From the NCBI RefSeq assembly GCF_032854445.1, contig NC_088305.1:28978628-29042627 (forward strand): a stretch of 64,000 nt of DNA. Reading direction: 5' to 3'. Under the pieces are notes generated by a model. That model was not told the DNA's origin. It made no database searches and was given only the letters and a program-made list of their open reading frames with translations. This document shows, in pieces, positions 10,101-19,175 of this stretch (position 1 is the stretch's first letter; every line of letters starts with the position of its first letter). Both the position numbers and the translations under genes were made by a program. The DNA is from Liolophura sinensis (lineage: Eukaryota > Mollusca > Polyplacophora > Chitonida > Chitonidae).

Positions 10101-12106
10101 GTTTCCTGAAACGCCTTGCTCGTTTACAGTCCTCCGTGAACCACGGTTTCTTAATACGGGGAACCGCACAAGATTTCGGGATACATTTGGAGGCTATATC
10201 GATTAGCTGATCCGAGAATAATTGGATAGGGTCAACTGCATCAAGAAAAAGGTCGCTAGTAAGTGTTTCACCACACAGAACAGCAAAGCGGGGCCAGTCT
10301 GCTTTATCATAATTAAAGCGTGGAAGCGGGGAAGAAACCGGCTCCTCAAGGGCAAGTATGGTGGGAAAGTGGTCGCTTCCGCACAGATCATCATGGACGC
10401 TCCAGCTGAATTCCGACCTTAGCCCTGCATCAGCCAGAGCCAAATCAAGGACCGAATAAGTGCCCTTTGCAGGATGAAGGTAAGTATGTGTGCCATCATT
10501 TAAGACGCAAAGAGAGTTATTAGATATGAAATCCTCCTTCTGGTTACGTTCATAGTCACCCCAGAGAATACTGTGGGCATTTAAGTCACCCAAAAAAGAC
10601 ACGGTTTAGGCAATTGATCGTAAAAATTTTGCAGCTCTTGTTGGTGAAGAGTAGAAGAAGGTGGTATATAAATACATGTAGAACAGATTGTTAATACTAT
10701 ACCCAGTGTGATAAGGACCGCCACCGCCTGCAAGTCGGTGTTCAGTGCCAGTTTATTGTGTATTACGCATTGCCTGATCAAAAGAGAAGAACCGCCTGAT
10801 GCCTTCCCATTAGTAGACGTGGCAACAGCGTGATGCGATACATAACCTCAACATTGATAACTAGGATCAGTCATTAGAGTTTCCTGCAAGCTAAAAGCTA
10901 TAGGATTGAGGTCTTGAGCTAACATCTGGAGCTCTGCGAGGTTACACCTCAATCCTCTACAGTTCCACTGTAAGATCTTTGTAGTAGCCATTATTAATTT
11001 TTTTTCCTGGACTTTTTATACATCGCTGCCCTACGCTCAGCAAAATCCTCCTGTGACAACGTTATCAACTTCCTCTGCTTTTTAACCTTGTCAACTTTAG
11101 AGTCGCGTCGCAATGTGCGATAATACGCACTGTTTGATAGTCCTACGGGCTTTAGCTCGAGTACGCCTAACGTCGTCTATCAAACATACGACCCCAGGGA
11201 TGTTAAGACAGGTACCAAGACCTCACCCTTGCCATTGATATAGGCAGGCAAGTCTTCGGGTACATCCATTTACGAAAGAGATTCCTCCATGTTGGATTCC
11301 CCACCAGCCCTAGACATATTAGATTGCTGAGAGCTTCCCTGAGGATCAAGACAATCTGCTATATCTCTAGTGTTTAACTGTGACATTGTAGACGGGTCAG
11401 GGCTGAGCGTCCATAAGGACGGGCTCTTACCAAGTGCACCTTTGGAGGGCGTCACGCCACTGGATTGCGTCTCCTTATTGCAGGATGGCGTAGTATTCGA
11501 ATTTCTGACGATCTAGGGAGTAAGGAGGTATTCGAGATTTGACTCATGCTGACAACCCACTCCGAGCTATTTAACGTCTGAGATGCCTTGCAAAGGCTCT
11601 GGGGCCCACCTACTACTGGCGATTCGCTTAACTTCCTGACCTTATTTGTAGCATCAATGCGCTTATTTCTAATCTTTGTGCTGGAGAACATGGAGTTGGT
11701 GACAACTTGCCATTCTCCAGCTTCCTCGTTGTCAGCAGTAGAGTTAAGCAAAGTCCCCTTATTTTGTTGACTGGAAGGAACAGACTCGCCAGAAACCCCA
11801 ATTTACATATCATCCCCATTTCCTTCACTATAATTACCATCATCATCTCCTCGACCTTCATTCTCATCTTTATTGTCACCTTCAATTTCATAATCATTAC
11901 TATGTTTATCATCATCATCATTATCATTTCAAGCGTTATCGTCATTATGGCCATTGTCATTTTCATTGCTCAACGGGCAGTCCTTTTGAAAGTGGCCTGC
12001 CTGTTTACACTTGAGGCATATATCCTTTAAAGGACAGTCGGCCTTGAAATGTTCTGTGCTATCACAGATGTGACAGGCAGGGACCTGACCTCTGTACCAC
12101 AAAGGA

Positions 12107-12190
<84 letters not shown>

Positions 12191-15100
12191 ATGTATGTAT
12201 GTATGTATGTATGTATGTATGTGTGTCTGTATGTGTGTCTGTGTATGTATGTATATATGTGTGTATGTGTGTCTGTATGTATATATGTGAGTCTGTATGC
12301 ATTTATCTTTTTAGTACACCACAGCAATCTAGGCTGTGTGACATTGAGCACGATATAAGAATATACCTACGCCTACCGACAAGTCCAGTCTATAATGATG
12401 CGACTGTAACGTTACAACCGACAGATAGAGACATAAACCGACAATCTTAAAACAACTAACTCGGCATTTAAATGCGCACAACAATTTTGCCGTCCGGGAT
12501 AATGACCAACACACCATTCCTTCACGAGTTCGACTCAAAATCATAGTGAGTCCCTTTCCTTTTACATCGTTCAAACTGTGTCAACACGAGACGAAGCTCT
12601 CTTGAATAGGGTTACGACATCAGCATGACTTTTAACGCCATCATGTTCAACAGCATAGCACCGATGCTTAGATATGGTATCGGTGCTGAGAAATATTTGT
12701 ATTTGTTTATTTGTTGCTTGGCGCTATACTCAAGTTTTTTTTTTTTACTTAAACAGTGGCGATGAATTTTATGGGTGGAACAAAGGCCCAGATGTGAACA
12801 TCTGATTGTGAGGTAATAAGGTGACAATAAGGTTTCTTTGATCTATATCGTTAGTGTTACTTAAACACGAATAAATGAACATGTCAAAACTGAATTTTAC
12901 TAGAATCATCCACGGTTGGCTGACAGTGCGGACAGGGTTTAATGGAATAAACCCTGCACCTTTAGTCAGGTTTGAATAAATCATTACTCCTTACAGCGGA
13001 AATGTTAAGGCTGGAGACAATTTTGCGACAAACAAAAATACCTACATTGAGTTTTGCAACATTTTTTTCCGCTTTTTCCACACTATGAAAATACTAATTT
13101 GTTAAATTTTAGCAGAGTTAATTTTGTTAACGATTTTTTAACAAACTACTATGTTACTGGCCGTATTCTAGGAATAGGCAGCAAAGCCCTTTTGTTAAAC
13201 TTAAACACATTTGAAATTTTGTAAGGCCTCCTTGTATCTTCCACTATATTGGTTGTATTTTCTAAAATTTTCTTTCGGTGTTTACAGATTACCCAAGACT
13301 GCCTGTCTTCCAGTTGGTGTGAACTATTGCTCCTGTTCAGTCATAGTTCCCAAAACATCTATACGCCGTCTCTACGGGAACCACAACCGGAAATACAGAT
13401 AGTACGTGTTGACCTCCCTTCATACCTGGAAACTTAATAATTTCACTCCTGTCCTTTGTTGTTGTTTTTTTTGGCAAAATCAGCATTTTTGCTTTTATAT
13501 TTTGAGAGGGCTATTAAATAATTGTTGTAAACTATCCACTTCTGAAGATGAAAACTAATTTGAAAATTAAATAGTCTAAAAGTATTTAGACGGAAATTCT
13601 GTTATTCTAGAATAGTTTTTACATGTAATAACCATAGAATCCCTTCTTCATGAAATAAAGCAACACAGCAAATTGAACAAAATGAACTGCATCGTTTTTC
13701 ATTGCATCAGTGAAAAACATTCGTTCATTCATATATAATTGTGAGAACCATTATTTGGTGGTGAAGAGTTTGCAGTACAAGCATTATTCTATCATTTCCT
13801 GATAAAATCTATGAGTATATAAATGAATCAATAAATTTTTTGCTATGTCACACTCTTGTTTTGCGGCCAAGCCAACTGATAGATGACAGTACCGGAAAGA
13901 TTCAGGTTCATATACAGTCACCCTTTAGCTTCACAAGGACTTCTAACCCAGTGGTTTCGTCAACTTCATAGGTCTGCTATTTGGTCAAATCCTCTTAGTG
14001 CCGTTACAGCAATTCGTGAAGTTCTGGACTAACTATTCAAGTTTAATTTTGTATTTCAAGTGACAAAACTTTCTGGGATATGAGTGCTGTACATGCTCTA
14101 TTGAACAACTGTAGGCAATGATATGAATGTAAGTCTTTCAGAGTATATAGGAGATACAGGGTGTGATAGCTTGTAGCAGCCTTTCTTAATGATTCATTAG
14201 AATAGAAAAGAAATCCCAGAGAAATTCTTACTCAGACTGAAGTAATCAAGGGTAGGGCTTCAAGTCTTAAATATAGGCGTGGCGCTCCTTTAGGAGCCTA
14301 AAAAAAACGTATTTAGCCTGGTGACATCTTGTTTTATGAAATCTTTGATAACATGCATTACGAGCTTGAAAGGTAATTCACAGTTTTTCTCTGATTGGTT
14401 ATATGCTATTCAATTGATAGTCGTTTATTAGACAACTGGTGGAGATATATTAGTCAAATAAATAAGCTACGAAATTTAATGTTTGCATTTGTAATTACTC
14501 GTCTTTTTCACATTAATAATTGCAATAACGTGTGCTTCTGTACAACACCAGGAATATTTCATTACCCACGGCCTGGCATTATGGTTAAATGGCATCTGGT
14601 TAGTTTCAGCCCAGTGGGTTAACAGATGGAGTTGTCCTTTGCATGGATGTGTTGATGTTAAAAGAGCAAACAGACTGTTCAAAGCTACTGGTTACACAGC
14701 TGTGCGTGACAGTTTTTACACGGCTGTGTGTCACTGGTCACAGGGTAGTGTGTCACTGGTGACATAGCACTGTGTTACTGGTTATTTGGGCAACTGGTTC
14801 TGGAGCAGAATGGTACTGGTTGTCGAGCAATGCAGTACTGGTTACAGAGCAGTGAGTTTAGGGACCAGTGCATTACTGCCTATGGATGAGAATGTTTCCG
14901 GTTAATGAGCTTTGTGTGTGAACTATCTTGAATTTAGCACATTTCTTTGCGATAGCAATAAACTGTTTTGCTGAAATAACAGATTAATTTGTATAGTTGC
15001 TACAAAGCATTTTATTAAAAGTCTTCTTTTTTAACAAGTTTTATTTCAAAAATAGTCAGCAGAACTAATGGATTTTTATTTCAATATGGGAACCTAATTC

Positions 15101-15439
15101 AAAAGTGGCCAATGTTTAAGTCAAAGCTGACCCATTTGAAAAGCAATAAAACTTCACGGGTATTAGCCTTCTTGAAGTGCGCTTACTTACCAGGGAGTCG
15201 TGTTTTTGCTCTGAACCGCATACTAACTGTTGGTCATTTTCAAAGGTAAACCCCCTGTCTCGTGTTCCATTACTCCCGGGTCTTTGGGTTCCATTTCTCC
15301 CAAGTCTTCGGGTTCCATTACTCCCGGGTCTTCGGGGTCCCATTACTTCCAAGTCTTCTTGGGATGTGTCCTCCTCGCTGAGATAAGGGTCAACCTCGCG
15401 GGTCATACCCCGCGTGAGTCTCCGCTCCTTGGTGGTCAT
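6230..15439 (-). CDS. Unrecognised small protein with two glycine-rich hydrophobic modules (4 exons, about 167 aa)
   Basis: Proposed exons are 15191-15439, 6963-7069, 6664-6697 and 6230-6343. All have GT-AG sites and join in phase (0, 0, 2, 0). Residues 1-83 are polar and acidic, with an 8-residue repeat carrying N-G-T at N41, N49 and N57. Around residues 91-112 lies a hydrophobic Gly-rich module (MGAATTGFALGVGGYFL). A 34-bp micro-exon adds a basic linker (KETKKQAGGRK). A second module around 141-160 (LLLGAAVAGVIGGANSG) ends in MKAMELADLKI. The two modules look like duplicates and could be membrane hairpins or glycine zippers. I do not recognise the family and assign no function. The weakest link is exon 1, joined to exon 2 across about 8.1 kb containing a LINE; further exons could lie between. 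Confidence 0.6.
6664..6697 (-). CDS. Glycine-module gene, exon 3 (34-bp micro-exon)
   Basis: A TTTCTTTTTAG acceptor and an AAAG/GTAAGA donor bound 34 bp. The exon starts in phase 2 and ends in phase 0, which is exactly the correction needed between the flanking exons. It encodes KETKKQAGGRK and includes a run of seven A. Confidence 0.6.
6778..6930 (-). mobile_element. SINE family C fragment in an intron
   Basis: GTCATATGAAGACGACGAGC, then TGTCCTCTTGTGGC and CACTGAAGTATTATGCCAAA, match the 18.1 and 50.8 kb copies. Confidence 0.65.
6963..7069 (-). CDS. Glycine-module gene, exon 2
   Basis: The acceptor TTTTTACAG and donor GG/GTAAGT bound 107 bp. It encodes KDDADFNAIMGAATTGFAL and GGYFLREILDGLQSG (split Gly). 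Phase 0 start, phase 2 end. The LINE tail repeat ends about 15 bp upstream of the acceptor. Confidence 0.7.
7086..7137. repeat. (ATGT)n microsatellite, 3' tail/flank of the LINE
   Basis: About 13 units of ATGT directly abut the LINE 3' end. The other end of the LINE is also flanked by (GTAT)n at 12173-12222. Confidence 0.9.
8035..8265 (-). repeat. Copy of the glycine-module gene's last exon and 3' UTR inside the LINE
   Basis: Matches 6107-6337 over 231 bp with 5 mismatches. It keeps the reading frame to ADLKI and the stop, with one Ser-to-Cys change; one other coding difference (ATT to ATC) is silent. It keeps the AATAAA hairpin but lacks the acceptor and first exon bases. The junction shows a 12-bp direct repeat (8249-8260 and 8264-8275). 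Confidence 0.85.
10008..10058. repeat. 51-bp segment of LINE ORF2, duplicated at 11129-11179
   Basis: Same orientation and one mismatch (AACATCG against AACGTCG). Confidence 0.85.
11129..11179. repeat. Second copy of the 51-bp LINE segment
   Basis: Lies between ORF1 and ORF2 of the same element. GTTTGATAG at 11132-11140 and its inverse CTATCAAAC at 11176-11184 flank it, so it could fold back. Confidence 0.8.
11452..12107 (-). pseudogene. LINE ORF1 (CCHC nucleic-acid-binding protein), 5'-truncated
   Basis: Begins at the microsatellite border with LWYRGQVPACHICD. Two zinc knuckles follow, CHICDSTEHFKADCP and CLKCKQAGHFQKDCP. After one in-frame stop (11929) the same frame continues through an acidic Asn/Asp/Glu-rich stretch and a basic tail (STKIRNKRIDATNKVRK). 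This is the usual ORF1 partner of ORF2. Confidence 0.75.
12108..12310. repeat. Compound microsatellite (GT)n (GTAT)n
   Basis: (GT)n at 12108-12172, (GTAT)n at 12173-12222, then mixed GTGT/GTCT/ATGT units. Long open frames across it (poly VC or HT) are artefacts of the repeat. Confidence 0.95.
12311..15190. other. Intron of the glycine-module gene, no recognised exon
   Basis: Mostly AT-rich. A diverged tandem region at 14680-14880 repeats TACTGGTTACAGAGC-like units. A degenerate SINE A-like tail may lie at 12697-12780. One possible + strand terminal exon (13287-13402) is discussed in the findings. Confidence 0.4.
15191..15439 (-). CDS. Glycine-module gene, exon 1 (start codon)
   Basis: ATG in good context (GTAGCCATGA) at 15439 opens 83 codons ending at CTG/GTAAGT in phase 0. 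It contains three 24-bp coding repeats (PGSNGTR, LGRNGTQ, PGSNGTR). A TACTGTAG acceptor directly before the ATG suggests a 5' UTR exon upstream. Confidence 0.6.
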
Positions 15440-15781
15440 GGCTACAGTACAAAAATGGTTAAGTTTTGATGCTTTCTATGTCAATAATGTTCATGTTCTG
15501 TTATAGTTTACGCTTTCCATACAAATCTATACATCGAAACAGACATTCGTATACCAGTCGACAACCAATATAGACGTCCCAGGTCAATAACCGCTAGACC
15601 AATTCTCAGAACGAAATGTAACACAAACTACAAACTGCAGAACTAAGTAAGTATATATAGCATGAAATTAGACCGGAATCGTGAAAAGAGAAGTGGTCAA
15701 CAGTTTCTATTGATATTTGAAGGACAAGGTATGTTCTTGGCCGCTGAGTGAAATCAGTAGTGATGTTGTGTACCATGCTAG

Positions 15782-16078
15782 TGTGAGTGAGTGAGTGGGT
15801 GCTTGGGGTTTAACGTAGTGCTTATTCAGTTATATGACGAAGAAGGAATCCTTAGAATGCATGTAATGTGCCTCTTTTAAATCCGTCCTTGTTGCAGGAC
15901 GAATTTCCACAAGCTCTGAGACGCCTTACCGAAGGCAAGTAAGCCATCCCACCCGAGCCATTATACTGATACGGGTCAACCAGTCGTTGCGCTATCCCCT
16001 TCATGCTGAACACCAAGCGAAGAAGTTAAAACCTCCTCTTTTAAGGTCTTAGGTGTGACGTGACCCAAGACTGCTAGC
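15782..16078 (-). mobile_element. SINE family B, head truncated
   Basis: GTGAGTGAGTGAGTGGGTGC tail, GGGGTTTAACGTAGTGC, then the family B body to GGTGTGACGTGACCCAAG. Confidence 0.8.
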
Positions 16079-16117
16079 GGGGCCGGTTCTTGCTTCAAGT
16101 TGTCAATAATAAAACAT

Positions 16118-16185
16118 GTAACCCAGTTGCGCTTTGATTTGCTACTGTTCATGCATCCAACGTGACGAGATAAATCAATTATGAA
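16118..16185 (-). mobile_element. Penelope-like element 3' fragment
   Basis: TTGCGCTTTGATTTGCTACTG and the following bases match the end region of the Penelope-like copies at 23.2 kb (inverted) and 43.4 kb. Confidence 0.5.
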
Positions 16186-16189
16186 ACCC

Positions 16190-16345
16190 ACCACCATCCA
16201 CAGGTTGCTGCCAGACCTTCCTAAGTACGGCCGGATGAAGCCTGCATGAGCCGGACTTGAACTCACTGCGACCGCATTGGTGAGAGGCTCCTGAGTCATT
16301 ACGCTGGGCTAGAGCTCTAACCGACTGAGCCACAGAGGCCCCCAA
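16190..16345 (-). mobile_element. SINE family A, head half
   Basis: ACCATCCACAGGTTGCTGCC through GACCGCATTGGTGAGAGG to GACTGAGCCACAGAGGCC (the tRNA head, inverted). The 3' tail is missing. Confidence 0.75.
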
Positions 16346-17204
16346 ACACTCATTTTAAAACTCATAGATCGTTGCCCAGTTTCCAACGTGTTGACATGGA
16401 GGAAAAGTCAGAATGGTGAACATCTATAATATAAAAGACTACATAATACGGTGGAGGGAGGGGTGGGGGGCGTTGGGGACAGGAAGCATCGAGGGAAAAG
16501 TTTGAATGGTTAATATTTAAACACTACATATAAAAGACTACATATAAAAGACTACACAGCATAGATAATAAAACCAGGTCAGTGATGACAGAGTGGCAGT
16601 AAACACATTTTCACAAGTATATAATCGGCCAAATGGGTTAAGACCTTCTGAAAACTCCGCAATCTGTACCATCCATTTCGAGTGCTATGTAGGTCTAAAC
16701 AGAAATGTTATCTCTCTCAGAAATGACTATGCTCTTCTCGTCGAAGTAATCACCGAAAATGAAGTGTTCGAACAACACGGTCATGTTACATCGATCAGTA
16801 CAGTAGGTCATGTGATGAATGTCTATGGCAAAACGCATTAGATGTCAGCCGAATTCGAACTAGTTTATGCTCGCACTGTCAATATGGACACAGAGCATAA
16901 AACTAGAGCGGCAAATCACAGTGTGATGGCTTGCAAATCCGGTCACCCGTCAGTTCAGCTCAGGTCTATTTTAACTGTTTGTAAAAGCAAGTAAAATGTA
17001 GTAACTTAGAGGCTCTCTAGCAATATGCATGATGAAGAACTAGGTAAAAAATGGAAAGTGCTGTTAACTGCAATTTATTAGACGTCATTGGTCTAGAACT
17101 ACTCAAAATGCTGTGTTGTCATCATTTGAATAAACTTAATGAAAATGATGTGTACAGCTTTTTCATATTCCTCACACAGTTTTATTTATACCTCGTCGGA
17201 TTTG
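16346..17204. other. Intergenic, nothing recognised
   Basis: Holds one 82-codon open frame (16593-16841) without recognisable motifs. I see no reason to call it a gene. Confidence 0.4.
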
Positions 17205-17425
17205 CTAGTTCACTGCAACTACCAATCCCTTGATCGATGCGGTTGAGAATTCGAATCCAGTTTTCGCAGTAATGACTACTACTTAGTATCATGACGTTTT
17301 ATCACGTATATGGCAAAGGTCGCTGGTTTTCTCCAGGCATTTACGTTTTTCCACCTGTGAAACCTGACGGCTGCTTAAGTGATATATTCTTAAATGTTGG
17401 TGTTAAACACGAACGAAATAAATAG
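17205..17425 (+). mobile_element. SINE family D-like
   Basis: GAGAATTCGAATCCAG is a B-box-like start. TTTTCTCCAGGCATTTACG and TGGTGTTAAACACGAACG form the tail. Confidence 0.5.
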
Positions 17426-17697
17426 TTGTAAACTAAAATATAATATTCTTTTCATTTGATTCACATAACTAGATGTTTAACTTGCGGCACAAGGTGAACA
17501 CAACTCAACAGGGCCAAACCGTGTGATATATACATCCTTGTTAAATCGTAATAACTAAAATCTGTGCTTTCAACTTTCAGAGCACGCTTTGAATCAACGG
17601 TAAATTATATTTAGCTGCAAAAATCAGTATGTTAAGGTACATGAAGGTGGTATTACTGAACTCTTGCGCTTGAAAATTCAAACTTTCAAAATCGTTC

Positions 17698-17830
17698 AAA
17701 CTATACCAGAGGAAACCGGACTGAGCATGGGGGAAACAAACGGCCTGCAGGTTGTTGCCAGACCTTGCGTCTTCTGGAGATGAAGTCAGGATTTGAACTC
17801 ACGGCGACCGGATCCGATAGTTCCGTACCG
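17698..17830 (-). mobile_element. SINE family A fragment, diverged
   Basis: GAGGAAACCGGACTGAGC, CTGCAGGTTGTTGCCAGACC and TTTGAACTCACGGCGACCG belong to family A. Confidence 0.6.
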
Positions 17831-18129
17831 TAATGAGAGTGTAAACTTGGTGCAAACTTTAGTATTTGAGATCAGTGTGACAGTAAATCTTTCGTATTGA
17901 CTTTAACTGTATATATGGAGTCAAAATTCTGAGCATCTTTTGTCCTTCACGATGCTTACATCACATTACCCGAGGAATGCTGCAAACCTCTTGGAATCCT
18001 GATAATTATTCACTTAATATCCAGTATAGTAGCCTGCTTTATTACACCGAATTATAATTTCCTTAGGTTTTAACTTGTTCCTATTGATTGACTTTTGCAA
18101 ACCGTCGTCACACCACACGTGTGTGTATG

Positions 18130-18310
18130 TTTAAAGTGGTACTTAACCATTTTTAAGTCATACGACGACGAGGAGTCATATACACCATGTTTTCATGTGG
18201 CACGGCGAGTCCATGCCGCCAAAGTGCTGCCGCCACTGAAGTATCATGCCGCAGACACCAGGCATGGCACCCTACCGAGTCACATTTTAGTGACATCGGA
18301 CTTACTGGAT
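18130..18310 (-). mobile_element. SINE family C
   Basis: AGTCATACGACGACGAGGAG then TTTCATGTGGCACGGCGAGT and CCGCAGACACCAGGCATGG. Confidence 0.65.
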
Positions 18311-18539
18311 TTAACTGATTGGTGTTTTACGTACCATTTTTGGTACTTGTGTTTGGTAAGACACGACCCGAGTTTGACAATTCAGACGGCGCGGATAGTT
18401 CCGTACCGTAATGTAAGAATGCCTGCGCAATGAATCTTACTTTACAAACACAACAGCCACAAAATGACTACATTCTGTTTACTGAGGGTTGTAGGGAATA
18501 CTTGATCAACCTTCACTAAACTTAAAATTAAAAGGAACA

Positions 18540-18965
18540 CGAGTGCCAAAGGGAACACAAGTCAACACAAGTGCCCGAAAGAACACATGTCAACACAAGT
18601 GCCAAAAGGAACACAGGTGCCAAAAGAACACAAGTGCCAAAAGGAACACAAGTGTCAAAAGGAACACAAGTCAACACAAGTGCCCGAAAGAACACATGTC
18701 AACACAAGTGCCAAAAGGAACACAGGTGCCAAAAGAACACAAGTGCCAAAAGGAACACAAGTGTCAAAAGGAACACAAGTCAACACAAGTGCCCGAAAGA
18801 ACACATGTCAACACAAGTGCCAAAAGAAACACAGGTGCCAAAAGAACACAAGTGCTAAAAGGAACACAAGTGTCAAAAGGAACACAAGTGTCAAAAGGAA
18901 CACAAGTCAACACAAGTGCGGAAAGAAACACAAGTGCGGAATGAAACACAAACGCCAAAAGGCAC
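18540..18965. repeat. Higher-order tandem repeat, 109-bp period built of about 18-bp subunits
   Basis: GTGCCCGAAAGAACACATG recurs at 18571, 18680 and 18789. Inside are AACACAAGTGCCAAAAGG subunits. It is open in three frames because the subunits lack stop codons; not a gene. Confidence 0.9.
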
Positions 18966-18969
18966 AATT

Positions 18970-19175
18970 GTAATATAGATAGGTGTTTAATGCCGTATAC
19001 TCAAGATTCTCTCATTTATACGAAGGAGGTCAGGTCACCTATCTTCACCAGTTATTCGTAAAAATAACTGGCTGATTTAAAGTCGCAACCGAATAGACAT
19101 AGCTGGATTCGAACATTCCTGAGAGTAGCAGTCATGAATCCAGCGATTTAACCACATGAACCAGCCAAACCCCCG
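18970..19175 (-). mobile_element. tRNA-derived SINE, family A/D-related
   Basis: TGCCGTATACTCAAGATTCT tail at left. GCTGGATTCGAACATTCC (B box inverted) and AACCACATGAACCAGCC (A box inverted) at right. Confidence 0.5.

Larger units (their letters stand above)
7296..10991 (-). pseudogene. LINE ORF2 (endonuclease-RT-RNase H), disrupted
   Basis: ATG at 10991 begins MATTKILQWNCRGLRCNLAE, the APE endonuclease N-terminus (WNCRG, later a QE pair). An internal stop near SYQC and a frameshift near 10600 follow. Then come GDLNAHSILWGD and SDHFPTI (endonuclease) and the RT with NNYRPISLTSC, QGVPRGNILSVTLFSI and the catalytic box SLFVDDLG (F-V-D-D, near 9005). After the inserted host segment come an RNase H stretch (VPGHTGIPGNTAADEAAK, near 7750) and a C-terminal region (HCFACDQRFAVKHILLDF), stop at 7296. 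At least two frame changes make it non-functional as a single ORF. Confidence 0.85.
7138..12107 (-). mobile_element. RNase H-bearing non-LTR retrotransposon (I/Nimb- or Jockey-like), degenerate, 5'-truncated
   Basis: In element order (right to left) it holds ORF1 with two CCHC knuckles, then ORF2 with APE endonuclease, reverse transcriptase, RNase H and a C-terminal domain, a short 3' UTR and a microsatellite tail. Stops and frameshifts break both ORFs. A 231-bp host-gene segment (8035-8265) interrupts ORF2. Its 3' end resembles the tails of several SINEs in the window. The element sits in the intron of the glycine-module gene in the same orientation. Clade assignment is by eye. Confidence 0.85.

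Noticed and set aside
10004-10210. Open frame antisense to the LINE
   Set aside because: Overlaps strong ORF2 coding on the other strand and has no motifs.
12049-12450. Open frames of poly Val-Cys or His-Thr
   Set aside because: Translation of the (GT)n/(GTAT)n microsatellite.
15177-15386. Open frames on the + strand
   Set aside because: Antisense shadows of the 24-bp coding repeat in exon 1 of the glycine-module gene.
18543-18973. Open frames rich in KGTQVNTSA-like repeats
   Set aside because: Three overlapping frames of the same higher-order tandem repeat; no start context or exon structure.
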